NCBI GenBank assembly: GCA_024711125.1
Contig: JANJTM010000032.1
Span: 33,070-97,069 of the forward strand
Source of the DNA: Rhodothermales bacterium
Lineage (GTDB): Bacteria > Bacteroidota > Rhodothermia > Rhodothermales > UBA10348
Direction of reading: 5' to 3'
Length of the DNA stretch: 64,000 bases
Shown here in pieces: positions 8,294 through 16,692 of this stretch. The notes below the pieces were generated by a model, which ran no database searches, had not been told where the DNA came from, and worked only from the letters and a program-made list of their open reading frames with translations. A program made the position numbers and the translations under genes. The first letter of the stretch is position 1; each line of letters opens with the position of its first letter.

Positions 8294-9055
8294 TCAGGCC
8301 TCTGACGCGACGGCTCCGACGAAGCGGTATCCCGATCCCCGCACGGTGACGATGCCCTCCCCCGCACCGAGCGCGTTCAGCTTGCGCCGGACGAAGAACA
8401 CGTAGACGTCGACCATGTTGGTGCCGGTGTCGAAGGCGATGCCCCACACCTTCGCGAGGAGTTCCTCGCGCGTGCAGACCCTCTCGGCATTCTGCATCAG
8501 GTAGGCCAGCAGCCCGCTCTCGCGCGGCGTGACCCGCGTTTCGCGCTCCCGATGGCCTACGGTCAGGGTCGACCGGTCGAGACGGACGCCGCCCACCTCG
8601 AGTACCGTGTTCGTGTCGCGGGCCTCGCCCAGCTCGTGTCGGACGGACCGCTCGACGACGTGCACCAGCCTTCGGTGCGCCAGGATCAGCGCTTCGAGGT
8701 GCGCCGGGTCGAACGGCAGCGTGAGCACGGCGTCGGCGCCGGCCGCCAGGGCCTCCGGGCGCTCCATGCGGTCGCACAGCATGATGCACGGTCCCAACCT
8801 TCGCTCCCTGACGGCATGGGTCAACACGTTCAGGTCCGGGGCCGACCCGAAGGTCCACTCGATGAGCACGACCGTATCCTGGCCAACGTCCTCCGCGATG
8901 TCCCGTCCGTGTTCCGACAGGCTGCCCGTCGCATCCACGACGCCGTCGGCCGGACGGCACACGACGGTCGTACCTTTCCGAAGACACGAACGGACCCGCC
9001 CCTCCATTTCGGGGTCGTCGCTGACGAGGAGCACTTGCACGGTCGTTGCCTCCAT
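8294..9055 (-). CDS. OmpR-family transcription regulator with degenerate receiver
   Basis: A 253-residue regulator: receiver-like domain (~6-125) and an OmpR/PhoB winged helix (~150-247, with TPRESGLLAYLMQNA, VWGIAFDTGTNMVDVYV and TVRGSGYRF). The acidic pair D13-D14 is kept, but the phosphoacceptor strand reads VVLIEW, so a Glu (66) stands where PhoB has Asp. The conserved Thr is Cys94 and the conserved Lys of the TKPF motif is Leu113. It is therefore unlikely to be switched by phosphorylation. No histidine kinase is adjacent. It lies between the L,D-transpeptidase operon (convergent) and the FGE-like lipoprotein (divergent), which are the most obvious targets. Confidence 0.8.
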   Translation of the reverse strand: MEATTVQVLLVSDDPEMEGRVRSCLRKGTTVVCRPADGVVDATGSLSEHGRDIAEDVGQDTVVLIEWTFGSAPDLNVLTHAVRERRLGPCIMLCDRMERPEALAAGADAVLTLPFDPAHLEALILAHRRLVHVVERSVRHELGEARDTNTVLEVGGVRLDRSTLTVGHRERETRVTPRESGLLAYLMQNAERVCTREELLAKVWGIAFDTGTNMVDVYVFFVRRKLNALGAGEGIVTVRGSGYRFVGAVASEA

Positions 9056-9088
9056 TACCCGCGTCGCAGTATACGCGATTCGTCCTCA

Positions 9089-9880
9089 CTGCCCCAAGAC
9101 GCGTGTCAAACGCAACGCGCCCCGGAGCTGCTGCGGTTCGTCGCACCGGCGTTGGGTCTTCTCGCCGTCCTCGCGGCGGGCTGCGCATCGACCCGCGGAG
9201 CGGGGCGGGCCGAATCGATCGGTCTCCGGTGGGTCGAAATACCGGGCGGCTCCTTCCCCATGGGCGACACTTTCGAGGGCACCAATGCCGACGCACTGCC
9301 GGTGCACACGGTCCGGATTGCCCCCTTCCGGCTTGCGGCGACCGAGACGACCGTGGGCCAGTTTCGGGCCTTCGTCCGGGCGACGTCGTACCCGTTCGAC
9401 GACCCCGGTACGGCCGCGGGGGATGAGGACGCCGTCTCCAACGTCGACTGGGATGCCGCGCAGGCGTTCTGCGCCTGGGTCTCCGGCCGCCTCCCGACGG
9501 AACAGGAGTGGGAATTCGCCGCGGCCGGCGGCCCGCGCAAACAGCGTTATCCCGGGACGGATTCCGTGGACTCCCTCGCCGCGTACGCGCGCTACCGGGG
9601 CAACAGCGTCGCGCGACCCGGGCCGGTAGCGCGGAAACTCCCGAACCGGTTCGGCCTCTTCGACATGGGCGGCAACGTCGCCGAATGGATCGGCGCGTTC
9701 TACCAGTTCTACCCGGAGGAAGGCGAGGAGCCCCGCTACGACGATCCGCGGTCGACCGGCATTCGCATCGTGCGTGGCGGCAGCTATTCCATGGAGCCCG
9801 ACATCACGCGGTCCTACTGGCGGGCGGGCACACTCAGGGAGGTGACGTCGCCGGCCATCGGATTCCGCTGCGCGCGGTGA
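9089..9880 (+). CDS. FGE-sulfatase (SUMF1) family lipoprotein
   Basis: About 260 residues. A hydrophobic segment ends in LAAGC, a lipobox, followed by a single FGE-like domain: WVEIPGGSFPMGDTFEG, then TETTVGQFRAF, RLPTEQEWEFAA, LFDMGGNVAEW, IRIVRGGSYS and the closing IGFRCAR. The two active-site cysteines of true formylglycine-generating enzymes, located in the segment after RGGS, are absent, so this is a non-catalytic member like the gliding/T9SS lipoproteins GldJ and GldK. No ATG or GTG lies in frame before the signal sequence. CTG at 9089 is given as start; TTG at 9035, inside the divergent regulator gene, is the alternative. Confidence 0.7.
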   Translation: MPQDACQTQRAPELLRFVAPALGLLAVLAAGCASTRGAGRAESIGLRWVEIPGGSFPMGDTFEGTNADALPVHTVRIAPFRLAATETTVGQFRAFVRATSYPFDDPGTAAGDEDAVSNVDWDAAQAFCAWVSGRLPTEQEWEFAAAGGPRKQRYPGTDSVDSLAAYARYRGNSVARPGPVARKLPNRFGLFDMGGNVAEWIGAFYQFYPEEGEEPRYDDPRSTGIRIVRGGSYSMEPDITRSYWRAGTLREVTSPAIGFRCAR

Positions 9881-9891
9881 ACGGCCGTTCA
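9878..9891. other. Palindrome formed by two convergent stop codons
   Basis: TGAACGGCCGTTCA is a perfect 14-bp palindrome whose two ends are the TGA of the FGE-like gene and the TGA of the minus-strand imuB-like gene. It may act as a small bidirectional hairpin, or be chance. Confidence 0.4.
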
Positions 9892-11040
9892 GGCGGCGTC
9901 GTGCGTCCGCTCGAAGGCCTCGAACAACACCCCATCCTCGGGAAACAGGGCGTCGTTCCGGACTACCGCCCGCCGGATTGCCTCGGGATACCGGCGATGC
10001 ACGCGGCGCACGGCCCCCAGCAGCGCGGGGCGGAGGTCGAACAGCGACGCCTGCGTGACCGAGGGACGACGCAACGCCTCGAGGCGCAGCACGATACGCT
10101 CGATACGATCGCCCGGCGTCGCGATCCCGGAATACAGGCGCAGCGCGAAGCGGGCCAGCACCGCCGGGTCCCGGTGCGGCTCCGGAAGCAGGCGCGAACC
10201 GATCCGGGGCTCGGCCCGGCGTACGACGTGGATCTCCACGACCATGCGCTGGCAGCGCAGTTCTCCCAGTTCGGCGGCGGCCTGGCCGGCGAGCAGGCGC
10301 AGCACGGCATCGGCCGCACCCGGCTCCATGGCCTCTTCGGCCTCGAACGCGGCCGACCGGCTCGGCGGAAGGACGTAGGCGGGTACCGGCGGATCCGGGG
10401 ACGGGTGCAGCAGGGCGTGCAGGGAAACGCCGTCCGGCCCGAACTGGGCCTCCAGGTGCCGGCGTGTCAACGATTCCATCGCCCCGAGCGTATCGTATCC
10501 GAACCGTCGCAGCCGTTCGGGCAGCACTTCCGGATATCCCATTTCCGGCAACAGGTCCACCGGAAACCGCCGCAGGAACCGCTGCCGCCCACCGCTCGGC
10601 AGGGCCAGCACATGCCGGTCGGCCGCCCGCACCGCCGCCAGCCGCGCCGCGGCACGGTCCTCGGCCAGCCCGATGCGCACGCCCGTCGCGTCTGCCAGCA
10701 CCGCCGGCGCCGGCCCGACCTCGGCCCGGAAACACACGAAGGGCGGGCGGGCGGGCGCGATGAACGGCGTCACCTCGTGCAACCGTTGCAACAGATCCTC
10801 CCACGCGGCATCTTCCAGCGAAGCATCCCTCCGGTGTACCCTCGCCTCGGGACAGAGTCGCAGCACCCGGTCGACCCGATCGCCGGCACGCACCTCCCGA
10901 AGCGCCGGGACCCTGGACCACGACACGGCACGCCCCGCCGCGAGAACCACGACGGGCCCCGAACCCGGCAGGGCCCGGGCCACGGCCCATGCCGGAAATG
11001 CCGGTACATACAGGCAGCCCGACTCCACGGGGTGACTCAC
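9889..11040 (-). CDS. imuB: ImuB-like Y-family DNA polymerase homologue, catalytically inactive
   Basis: A 383-residue Y-family polymerase-like protein starting at GTG 11040. The N-terminus reads GCLYVPAFPAWAVARALP where active enzymes carry the first catalytic Asp pair (as DMD does in the Pol IV at 12306-13421), and no SLDE-type motif follows, so it should not polymerise. The helix-hairpin-helix-like and little-finger regions are retained. At residues 330-334 QASLF matches the beta-clamp binding consensus. ImuB is the adaptor that recruits DnaE2 and ImuA to the clamp in mutasomes. No imuA or dnaE2 is in the window, so the partner is elsewhere or different. A LexA-like box lies about 180 bases upstream. 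Confidence 0.7.
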   Translation of the reverse strand: MSHPVESGCLYVPAFPAWAVARALPGSGPVVVLAAGRAVSWSRVPALREVRAGDRVDRVLRLCPEARVHRRDASLEDAAWEDLLQRLHEVTPFIAPARPPFVCFRAEVGPAPAVLADATGVRIGLAEDRAAARLAAVRAADRHVLALPSGGRQRFLRRFPVDLLPEMGYPEVLPERLRRFGYDTLGAMESLTRRHLEAQFGPDGVSLHALLHPSPDPPVPAYVLPPSRSAAFEAEEAMEPGAADAVLRLLAGQAAAELGELRCQRMVVEIHVVRRAEPRIGSRLLPEPHRDPAVLARFALRLYSGIATPGDRIERIVLRLEALRRPSVTQASLFDLRPALLGAVRRVHRRYPEAIRRAVVRNDALFPEDGVLFEAFERTHDAA

Positions 11041-11222
11041 CTATGTGCGATGTAATGTTTCACGAAGACGGCAACGCGGCAGGGCATCCGATACGGGGGC
11101 TTGCGGCGATTCCGGATTGTCCCCGAAAAGCCGCACAACGCAGGAAAGCCCCATCCCTTTGCCCCTTCGCGACAATATAGAAACCCATCCCGGAGAACAT
11201 TGGCAGGACATCGATAACATAT

Positions 11223-11234
11223 GAACATATATTC
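11223..11234. promoter_or_regulatory. LexA-like inverted repeat in an AT-rich leader
   Basis: GAACATATATTC differs by one base from GAAC-N4-GTTC, the LexA box of Firmicutes-type regulators. It sits in an AT-rich island (about 11160-11240) between the minus-strand imuB-like gene and the plus-strand gene at 11265. LexA boxes vary among phyla, so this is a guess based on position upstream of a translesion gene. Confidence 0.25.
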
Positions 11235-11264
11235 CACATACCTTCCCACCCGGCCGCCGACACC

Positions 11265-11531
11265 ATGACCCTACCCGACATCGCGGGACTCGTCGGCGTG
11301 GCCTGCATCGCCGCGGCGTACGCCGCGCTCCAGGCCCGCCGGATCGATCCCGAGAGACCCGCCTTCTCGGCCCTCAACGCCGCCGGGGCCGCGCTCGTGC
11401 TCTGGTCGCTGGCGTACGAATTCAACCTCGCCGCGGCGCTGGTGGAGGCCTTCTGGCTCGTGACCAGCCTCTGGGGCCTCGTCAGGGCGATTTCGCGGCC
11501 CGGGGAAACGGCCGGCTCGAAGAAAGCGTAA
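11265..11531 (+). CDS. CBU_0592-family small membrane protein
   Basis: An 88-residue protein with three hydrophobic helices (~5-22, 35-52 and 53-74), ending in a charged tail. The arrangement GLVGVACIAAAYAALQ, then ALNAAGAALVLWSL and AFWLVTSLWGLVRA, is typical of the CBU_0592-like domain, a family of unknown function. It stops 28 bases before exonuclease III and may share its transcript. Confidence 0.65.
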   Translation: MTLPDIAGLVGVACIAAAYAALQARRIDPERPAFSALNAAGAALVLWSLAYEFNLAAALVEAFWLVTSLWGLVRAISRPGETAGSKKA

Positions 11532-11559
11532 CGCGGGTTCCAGCCCGACCCGACCGGCC

Positions 11560-12339
11560 ATGCCCGACCTCACGATCACGACCTGGAACATCAACTCGGT
11601 GCGTGCCCGCACGGAACGCCTGCTCTCCTGGCTCGAACGGCACGGACCCGACGTGCTCTGCCTCCAGGAGTTGAAATGCGTCGACGCGCAGTTCCCCACG
11701 GCCGAGGTCGAAGCGCTCGGGTACCGCGCCCTCGTACACGGACAGCCCACCTACAACGGGGTCGCCATCCTGACCCGGCTCCCGTTCGAGCCGGCCGCGG
11801 TCGGCCTGCCCGGGGACGATACCGACGTACAGGCCCGACTGGTCGCCGCCGACGTGGCCGGCATCCGCGTCGTGAGCGTCTACGTCCCGAACGGCAAGGA
11901 AGTCGCCAGTGACAAGTACGCCTACAAGCTCGCCTGGCTGGCGCGGCTCGAGGCCTGGTTGACCTCCCAGCTGGCCGGCGACCGCCCGCTCCTGGTATGC
12001 GGAGACTGGAACATCGCGCCCGACGAACGCGACGCGAACTTCCCCGACCAGTGGGCCGGCAGCGTGCTGTGCCACGAGGCTGTACGGGACGCCTGGCAGC
12101 GCCTGCTGGGGCTCGGATTGGAGGACCTCGTGCGCCGGCACCACGACGGACCGGGGCCTTTCACGTGGTGGGACTACCGGGCCCTCGGATTCCCGCGGAA
12201 CGACGGACTGCGCATCGACCATCACCTCGCGTCGGCGGGCGTGGCCGCCCGCTGCACCGCCGCCTCGGTGGACCGGGACGAGCGCAAGGGCGAAAAGCCC
12301 TCGGATCACGTTCCGGTGACCGTCACGATCGCGTCCTGA
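11560..12339 (+). CDS. xthA: Exodeoxyribonuclease III (AP endonuclease)
   Basis: A 259-residue ExoIII-family nuclease that incises abasic DNA and removes 3' blocks in base excision repair. Seen in order: TTWNINSVRAR at the N-terminus, LCLQELKC with the metal-binding Glu, YNGVAILTR, YVPNGKE, the catalytic CGDWNIAPDERD, WWDYRALGFPRNDGLRIDHHL and the closing SDHVPVTV with the catalytic His. Length and motifs are those of the bacterial enzyme. Its last 34 bases overlap the 3' end of the convergent Pol IV gene. Confidence 0.95.
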   Translation: MPDLTITTWNINSVRARTERLLSWLERHGPDVLCLQELKCVDAQFPTAEVEALGYRALVHGQPTYNGVAILTRLPFEPAAVGLPGDDTDVQARLVAADVAGIRVVSVYVPNGKEVASDKYAYKLAWLARLEAWLTSQLAGDRPLLVCGDWNIAPDERDANFPDQWAGSVLCHEAVRDAWQRLLGLGLEDLVRRHHDGPGPFTWWDYRALGFPRNDGLRIDHHLASAGVAARCTAASVDRDERKGEKPSDHVPVTVTIAS

Positions 12340-13421
12340 CCGCAGTCGCCGGCAGGGAGATCCAACCGGAGCTGCGGGTCCGGCGGATCGTCGCCCGGGA
12401 CACGCAGTTTCGACACCGAGACTCCGAGCAGGCGTACGGGCAATTCCGGCAGGGCCTGCAGCAGCAGCCGGCGGGCCACGTCGAACAACCCTTCGGCATC
12501 GGTCACCGGCTCTTCCAGCGTCACCTGCCGCGTCGTCGTGCGGAAGTCACGTGTACGGACCTTGAGGGTGACCGTATGCGCTCCCGACCAGCGACCGCCG
12601 AAATGCCCGGCCACGATCCCCGAAATCGCGCGGATCCGATCCACCATCTCTTCCGGCGACTCCAGGTCGTCGAAGAACGTGCGCTCGGCCCCGATCGACT
12701 TCCGCCGGCGCTCCGGGACCACCGGCCGGTGGTCGACGCCGCACGCCGCGCGATGGTAGTACCGGCCCGCGCGGCCGAACGACGCGAGCAGCCGCTCTTC
12801 GCCGGCCCGGCGCAGGTCGCCGCCGTTCATCAGACCCGATTCGTGCATCCTGCGCGCCGTGACCGGTCCGACGCCGAAGAATTTCTCGACCGGAAGAACG
12901 GCCAGGAACGCGTCGGCGTCCTCGGGTCGGATCACCGTCAGGCCGTCCGGCTTCTGCGCGGCCGAGGCGACCTTCGCCAGGAACTTGTTGTACGACACTC
13001 CGGCCGACGCGGTCAGCCCGGTATCGGCGAGGATGCGGCGCTTGATCTCGCGGGCGATGAGCGTGGCCGACGGCGGGCCCTTGCGCGGTTCCGACACGTC
13101 GAGGTATGCCTCGTCGAGCGAGAGCGGTTCGACCAGCGGCGTGTACTCGAGGAAGATCGACCGGATGCGGTCAGAAATCTCGCGGTATACCGGGAAACGC
13201 GGCCTGACGAACACGAGCCCGGGACAGCGACGCGCCGCCGTCACCGACGGCATGGCCGAATGCACGCCGTAGGCGCGCGCCTCGTAACTGGCCGCCGCGA
13301 CGACGCCCCGGCGCGACGAACCGCCCACGGCCACCGGGCGGCCGCGCAGCGAGGGGTCGTCCCGCTGCTCGACCGACGCGTAGAACGCGTCCATGTCCAC
13401 GTGGATGATCTTGCGCTGCAA
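12306..13421 (-). CDS. dinB: DNA polymerase IV
   Basis: A 371-residue Y-family translesion polymerase. The catalytic acidic residues are present: D9 and D11 in HVDMDAFYASVE, D103-E104 in LSLDEAYLD. YNKFLAKVAS, the HhH motif FFGVGPVTARRM and the little finger follow. Near the C-terminus QLRLDL (350-355) is a beta-clamp binding motif. It complements the inactive ImuB-like protein 1.3 kb away. The C-terminal codons overlap xthA on the other strand. No LexA-like box is evident upstream of 13421. Confidence 0.95.
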   Translation of the reverse strand: MQRKIIHVDMDAFYASVEQRDDPSLRGRPVAVGGSSRRGVVAAASYEARAYGVHSAMPSVTAARRCPGLVFVRPRFPVYREISDRIRSIFLEYTPLVEPLSLDEAYLDVSEPRKGPPSATLIAREIKRRILADTGLTASAGVSYNKFLAKVASAAQKPDGLTVIRPEDADAFLAVLPVEKFFGVGPVTARRMHESGLMNGGDLRRAGEERLLASFGRAGRYYHRAACGVDHRPVVPERRRKSIGAERTFFDDLESPEEMVDRIRAISGIVAGHFGGRWSGAHTVTLKVRTRDFRTTTRQVTLEEPVTDAEGLFDVARRLLLQALPELPVRLLGVSVSKLRVPGDDPPDPQLRLDLPAGDCGQDAIVTVTGT

Positions 13422-13489
13422 GGCCCGCGGCGTACGGCCGGGTCTTTCTCCGTTCTATCCCGAAAGTGCCCGGCCGTTTCCGCACGATC

Positions 13490-13933
13490 ATGCCCAAGGC
13501 GTCGCGTCGTTCCGTCCTGCTCGTCATCGCGGCCCTCGCGGTCGTGGCCGGAGCGTGCCGCCCGGCGATCTCGCCGTACAGCCACACGGCGTTCGTCCAG
13601 GCGACCTCGCTGAAGGCCCGCTCGCTGCGGTTCATGGACCGTGCGACCGCTCCGGTCTCCGAATCGTCCAGGGACCTGGAGACCCTCCGCGGCGACCTCG
13701 ACGCAGCACTCGAATACGCCCGGGCCAGGCCCCGCAATGCGTATTCCACGGCGCAGTGGGAACGGCTCCTGGATCCCGACGGACACCTGCTCGGGGGCTT
13801 CCTCGCCCGGTGGGAGCGCGAGGGGCCGCTCTCCCCGACCTTCATCGTCGAAGCCAAGCGCCTCGTGGCCGACGCGTTCGACACGATTTCGGGCCTGGAG
13901 TCGGGCAAGGTCGGCTCTCCTCCTTCCGATTGA
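13490..13933 (+). CDS. Lipoprotein of unknown function
   Basis: A 147-residue lipoprotein: basic n-region PKASRRS, hydrophobic core, then VVAGAC (Cys23). The mature part is mostly helical with no recognised domain. The ATG at 13490 gives a normal signal peptide; a GTG at 13466 would add eight residues. It is divergent from dinB and lies upstream of the gene preceding dnaX. Confidence 0.6.
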   Translation: MPKASRRSVLLVIAALAVVAGACRPAISPYSHTAFVQATSLKARSLRFMDRATAPVSESSRDLETLRGDLDAALEYARARPRNAYSTAQWERLLDPDGHLLGGFLARWEREGPLSPTFIVEAKRLVADAFDTISGLESGKVGSPPSD

Positions 13934-13944
13934 CACGGAATCCC

Positions 13945-14313
13945 ATGTCCCGAGCGCTCGACCCGACCGACAACGGACCCGAATTCGACGACTTTCTCGA
14001 GGCGCTGCGCCGGGCGGTACGCCTTCGCCTCGCCGGAGAATGGAAGGGGGCCCGCGAGGCGCTCTTCCGACTCGGGGACGCGTTCATCGACCGCAGCCGG
14101 GAGGATCTCCAGCGCTGGACGGGTCTGCTCGCCGTGGGCGCGCTGACGCGTGCCGATTTCGACTGGCTCGTCCAGGGGCGGCGGGACCTCGGGGAGCTGG
14201 AGGCGCTGCGCGCGGCCGGCATCACGACCGCGCAGGCCGACCGCCTGCGCGCCGCGGTCGTGGAGACGGTCGTCTCGACGGCGTTCGCCCATTTCCTGGG
14301 CTGGAAGGCCTGA
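13945..14313 (+). CDS. Small helical protein of unknown function upstream of dnaX
   Basis: A 122-residue soluble protein, mostly helical, with many Arg and Glu residues and no signal peptide (for example EFDDFLEALRRAVRLRLAGE near the start). It starts at ATG 13945, eleven bases after the lipoprotein stop, and stops 60 bases before dnaX. No family is recognised. Confidence 0.6.
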   Translation: MSRALDPTDNGPEFDDFLEALRRAVRLRLAGEWKGAREALFRLGDAFIDRSREDLQRWTGLLAVGALTRADFDWLVQGRRDLGELEALRAAGITTAQADRLRAAVVETVVSTAFAHFLGWKA

Positions 14314-14373
14314 CCGAACCGGGTCGCGTCCGGGGCGTTCTCGACAGGCACGACCCAGCAACCGGTGGCCCCG

Positions 14374-16320
14374 ATGTCCGACGCGCGGTTCCTCGTCACG
14401 GCCCGCAAGTACCGACCCCAGCGATTCGAGGAGCTGGTGGCGCAGGAGCATGTGACCGGAACGCTCAAGAACGCGGTCCGGCTCGACCGCCTCGCCCACG
14501 CGTACCTGTTCACCGGCCCGCGGGGCGTCGGCAAGACCACCGCCGCCCGCATCCTGGCCAAGGCCATCAACTGCACGGCACCCGCCTCGGAGCGCGCAGA
14601 CGGATCGGAGCCGTGCCGCGCCTGCGAATCGTGCCGCTCGTTCGAGGAAGGGCGCAACCTGAACATCATCGAGATCGACGCGGCCTCGAACAACAAGGTC
14701 GACGACGTGCGGGACCTGCGGGAGACCGTGCGCATCCCGCCCCAGGGCAACCGGAAGAAGGTCTATATCGTGGACGAGGTCCACATGCTCACCACGCAGG
14801 CCTTCAACGCCCTGCTCAAGACCCTGGAGGAGCCACCCCCGCACGTCCTCTTCATCTTCGCGACGACCGAGCCGCACAAGGTGCTTCCGACCATCCAGTC
14901 GCGGTGTCAGCGGTTCGACTTCCGCCGGATCCCGTTGCAGGACATCGTCGAGCAGCTGCGCTCGATCTGCGCGGCCGAATCCATCACGGCCGACGAAGGC
15001 TCCCTCGTGCTCATGGCCCGCCGCGGGGACGGCGCCCTGCGGGACGCGCTGTCGGTCTTCGACCAGGCCGTGTCGCTCTGCGGCGAGAACCTGGGTATCG
15101 ACGAACTGGCGAGGGCCCTCGGAGTCGTCGGGGAGGACCTCTTCTTCGATGCCTCCGACGCGGTCCTGCGGGGGGACGGCCCGGCGATGCTGCACCTGGT
15201 CGATCGTATCGCGCGATCGGGTTACGATCTGCTGGAGTTCCTCGACGGCCTGGCCGAACACCTGCGCAACCTGTTCGTGGCGCTCACCATGCCCGACGCC
15301 GAGTTGATCGAGGCGTCGCGCGAGACCCGGATGCGGTACGCCGCGCACGCGACGTCCTTCACCGAGGCCCGCCTACTGCGGCTGCTCGCTCTTACCGACC
15401 GCGCGCTCGAGGAACTGAGGGTGAGCCGCCAGCCGAGGCTTCGGCTGGAGCTGGCCCTGCTGCAGATGGCTTCGCTGCCTTCCGAGGTCGACCTGCGGGC
15501 GGTGCTGGCCCGACTCGAAGGGGCGGAACCTCCGGCGCGACCCGCTCCGGGCCCTTCGTCCAAGCCCTCGTCGGCCGGCCCGGTCCCGTCGGCCACGACC
15601 CCGACCCTGCCCGCCGCCGCGCCCGCGGTGCCCGTGCGCGAGGCCAGGCCGCTACCGGCCCCACCGCCCGCCGACCCGGCGCCGGCGCGACCGGCTCCCC
15701 CGACGGTCCCGGCAGAACGGTTCTCGTCGGACGACGAGGACGAAGAGCCCGGGTGGGCACCACCCCAGGGCCCGTCCCTGTTCGACGCCCCGCCCGCCGC
15801 CGAACCGGCCCGAGGCTCGTCCCCGCCGCCGGTCCGTACCGACGTCACCCCGGCCCTCGGCCAACCGGCCCTCCGTATCGAGCGCCCGCAGCGCCCCGAC
15901 GACTCCCGGGCGGCGCTCCGCTCGGCTCCGTCAGACGTCGTCGACGTGCTCGATACGGGCGTGCCCGAGTTCTGGGACGACTTCGTGGACCGCGTGCGGC
16001 AGGATCGCATCCAGATCTCGGCCCTGTTGAGCCACGCCAGGGCTGCGGTCGGAACCGACGGCACGCTCGTTCTTTCGGTGCCCGACGACTTTCATGTCCG
16101 GGCCTTCCGCGACGCGCAGGCCCTGCTCGAACGCCACCTTCTCGAGGCTTCCGGGGGTTCCTTCAGCGCAATCCGTTCCGTGGTCCACGTGGGCGAGACC
16201 GACCGGGAGTCGGCCGAGCCGACCGCGATCGATCCGCAGGAGGCCGTGAAGGACCTCGCCGAGCGGTACCCGGCCGTCAAGTCGCTGATGGAACGGTTCG
16301 GAGGCGAGATCGTCTGGTGA
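14374..16320 (+). CDS. dnaX: DNA polymerase III subunit gamma/tau
   Basis: A 648-residue clamp-loader ATPase. Walker A GPRGVGKT is at 48-55, the zinc module cysteines are 67, 81, 84 and 87, YIVDEVHML is the Walker B/DEAD-like box and SRCQRFDFRR the arginine-finger region. Domain III follows to about 385. A Pro/Ala-rich linker (~388-500) leads to a C-terminal tau-type domain. No slippery A-run for programmed frameshifting is obvious. The ATG at 14374 is preferred over the GTG three codons earlier. It opens the conserved dnaX-ybaB-recR cluster. Confidence 0.95.
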   Translation: MSDARFLVTARKYRPQRFEELVAQEHVTGTLKNAVRLDRLAHAYLFTGPRGVGKTTAARILAKAINCTAPASERADGSEPCRACESCRSFEEGRNLNIIEIDAASNNKVDDVRDLRETVRIPPQGNRKKVYIVDEVHMLTTQAFNALLKTLEEPPPHVLFIFATTEPHKVLPTIQSRCQRFDFRRIPLQDIVEQLRSICAAESITADEGSLVLMARRGDGALRDALSVFDQAVSLCGENLGIDELARALGVVGEDLFFDASDAVLRGDGPAMLHLVDRIARSGYDLLEFLDGLAEHLRNLFVALTMPDAELIEASRETRMRYAAHATSFTEARLLRLLALTDRALEELRVSRQPRLRLELALLQMASLPSEVDLRAVLARLEGAEPPARPAPGPSSKPSSAGPVPSATTPTLPAAAPAVPVREARPLPAPPPADPAPARPAPPTVPAERFSSDDEDEEPGWAPPQGPSLFDAPPAAEPARGSSPPPVRTDVTPALGQPALRIERPQRPDDSRAALRSAPSDVVDVLDTGVPEFWDDFVDRVRQDRIQISALLSHARAAVGTDGTLVLSVPDDFHVRAFRDAQALLERHLLEASGGSFSAIRSVVHVGETDRESAEPTAIDPQEAVKDLAERYPAVKSLMERFGGEIVW

Positions 16321-16349
16321 ACCAAGTCTTTCCCTACTGACCGAAACCG

Positions 16350-16688
16350 ATGGACGAACCCTTCAACATGGCCGACATGGTCGGCAAGATGATGGACATG
16401 CAGCGCCGCATGGCCGACACCCAGGCCGCCCTCGGCGCGCGCAGCGTTACGGCCGAGGCCGGAGGCGGCATGGTCAAGGTCACCGCCAACGGACTGCAGC
16501 GCGTCACGGCCGTGCGGATCGAGCCGGGGGTCATCGACCCGTCCGACCCGGAACTGCTCGAGGACCTGCTCATCGCCGGGGTCAACAAGGCCCTGGACGA
16601 GGCGGCTGCGATGGCGAAGGACGAGATGTCGAAGGCGGCCGGCAGTTTCCTTCCGCCCGGGATGGACCTGTCGAAGTTCGGACTCTGA
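16350..16688 (+). CDS. YbaB/EbfC nucleoid-associated protein
   Basis: A 112-residue protein of the YbaB/EbfC family, dimeric DNA-binding proteins encoded between dnaX and recR in many bacteria. It shows an N-terminal helix ([20 protein letters not shown]), the conserved strand block [23 protein letters not shown] and the C-terminal helix with [13 protein letters not shown]. It stops 4 bases before recR, consistent with one operon. Confidence 0.9.
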   Translation: MDEPFNMADMVGKMMDMQRRMADTQAALGARSVTAEAGGGMVKVTANGLQRVTAVRIEPGVIDPSDPELLEDLLIAGVNKALDEAAAMAKDEMSKAAGSFLPPGMDLSKFGL

Positions 16689-16692
16689 ACCC

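Noticed and set aside
11037..11249. A 70-codon minus-strand frame whose stop overlaps the imuB-like start (GTGA)
   Set aside because: The 4-base overlap looks like coupling, but codons are AT-rich and lack the GC third-position bias of all real genes here, and the product resembles no protein. It is more likely leader sequence.
14374..16320. Programmed frameshift in dnaX to make gamma
   Set aside because: No A-rich slippery sequence with downstream hairpin was seen, so only tau is proposed.
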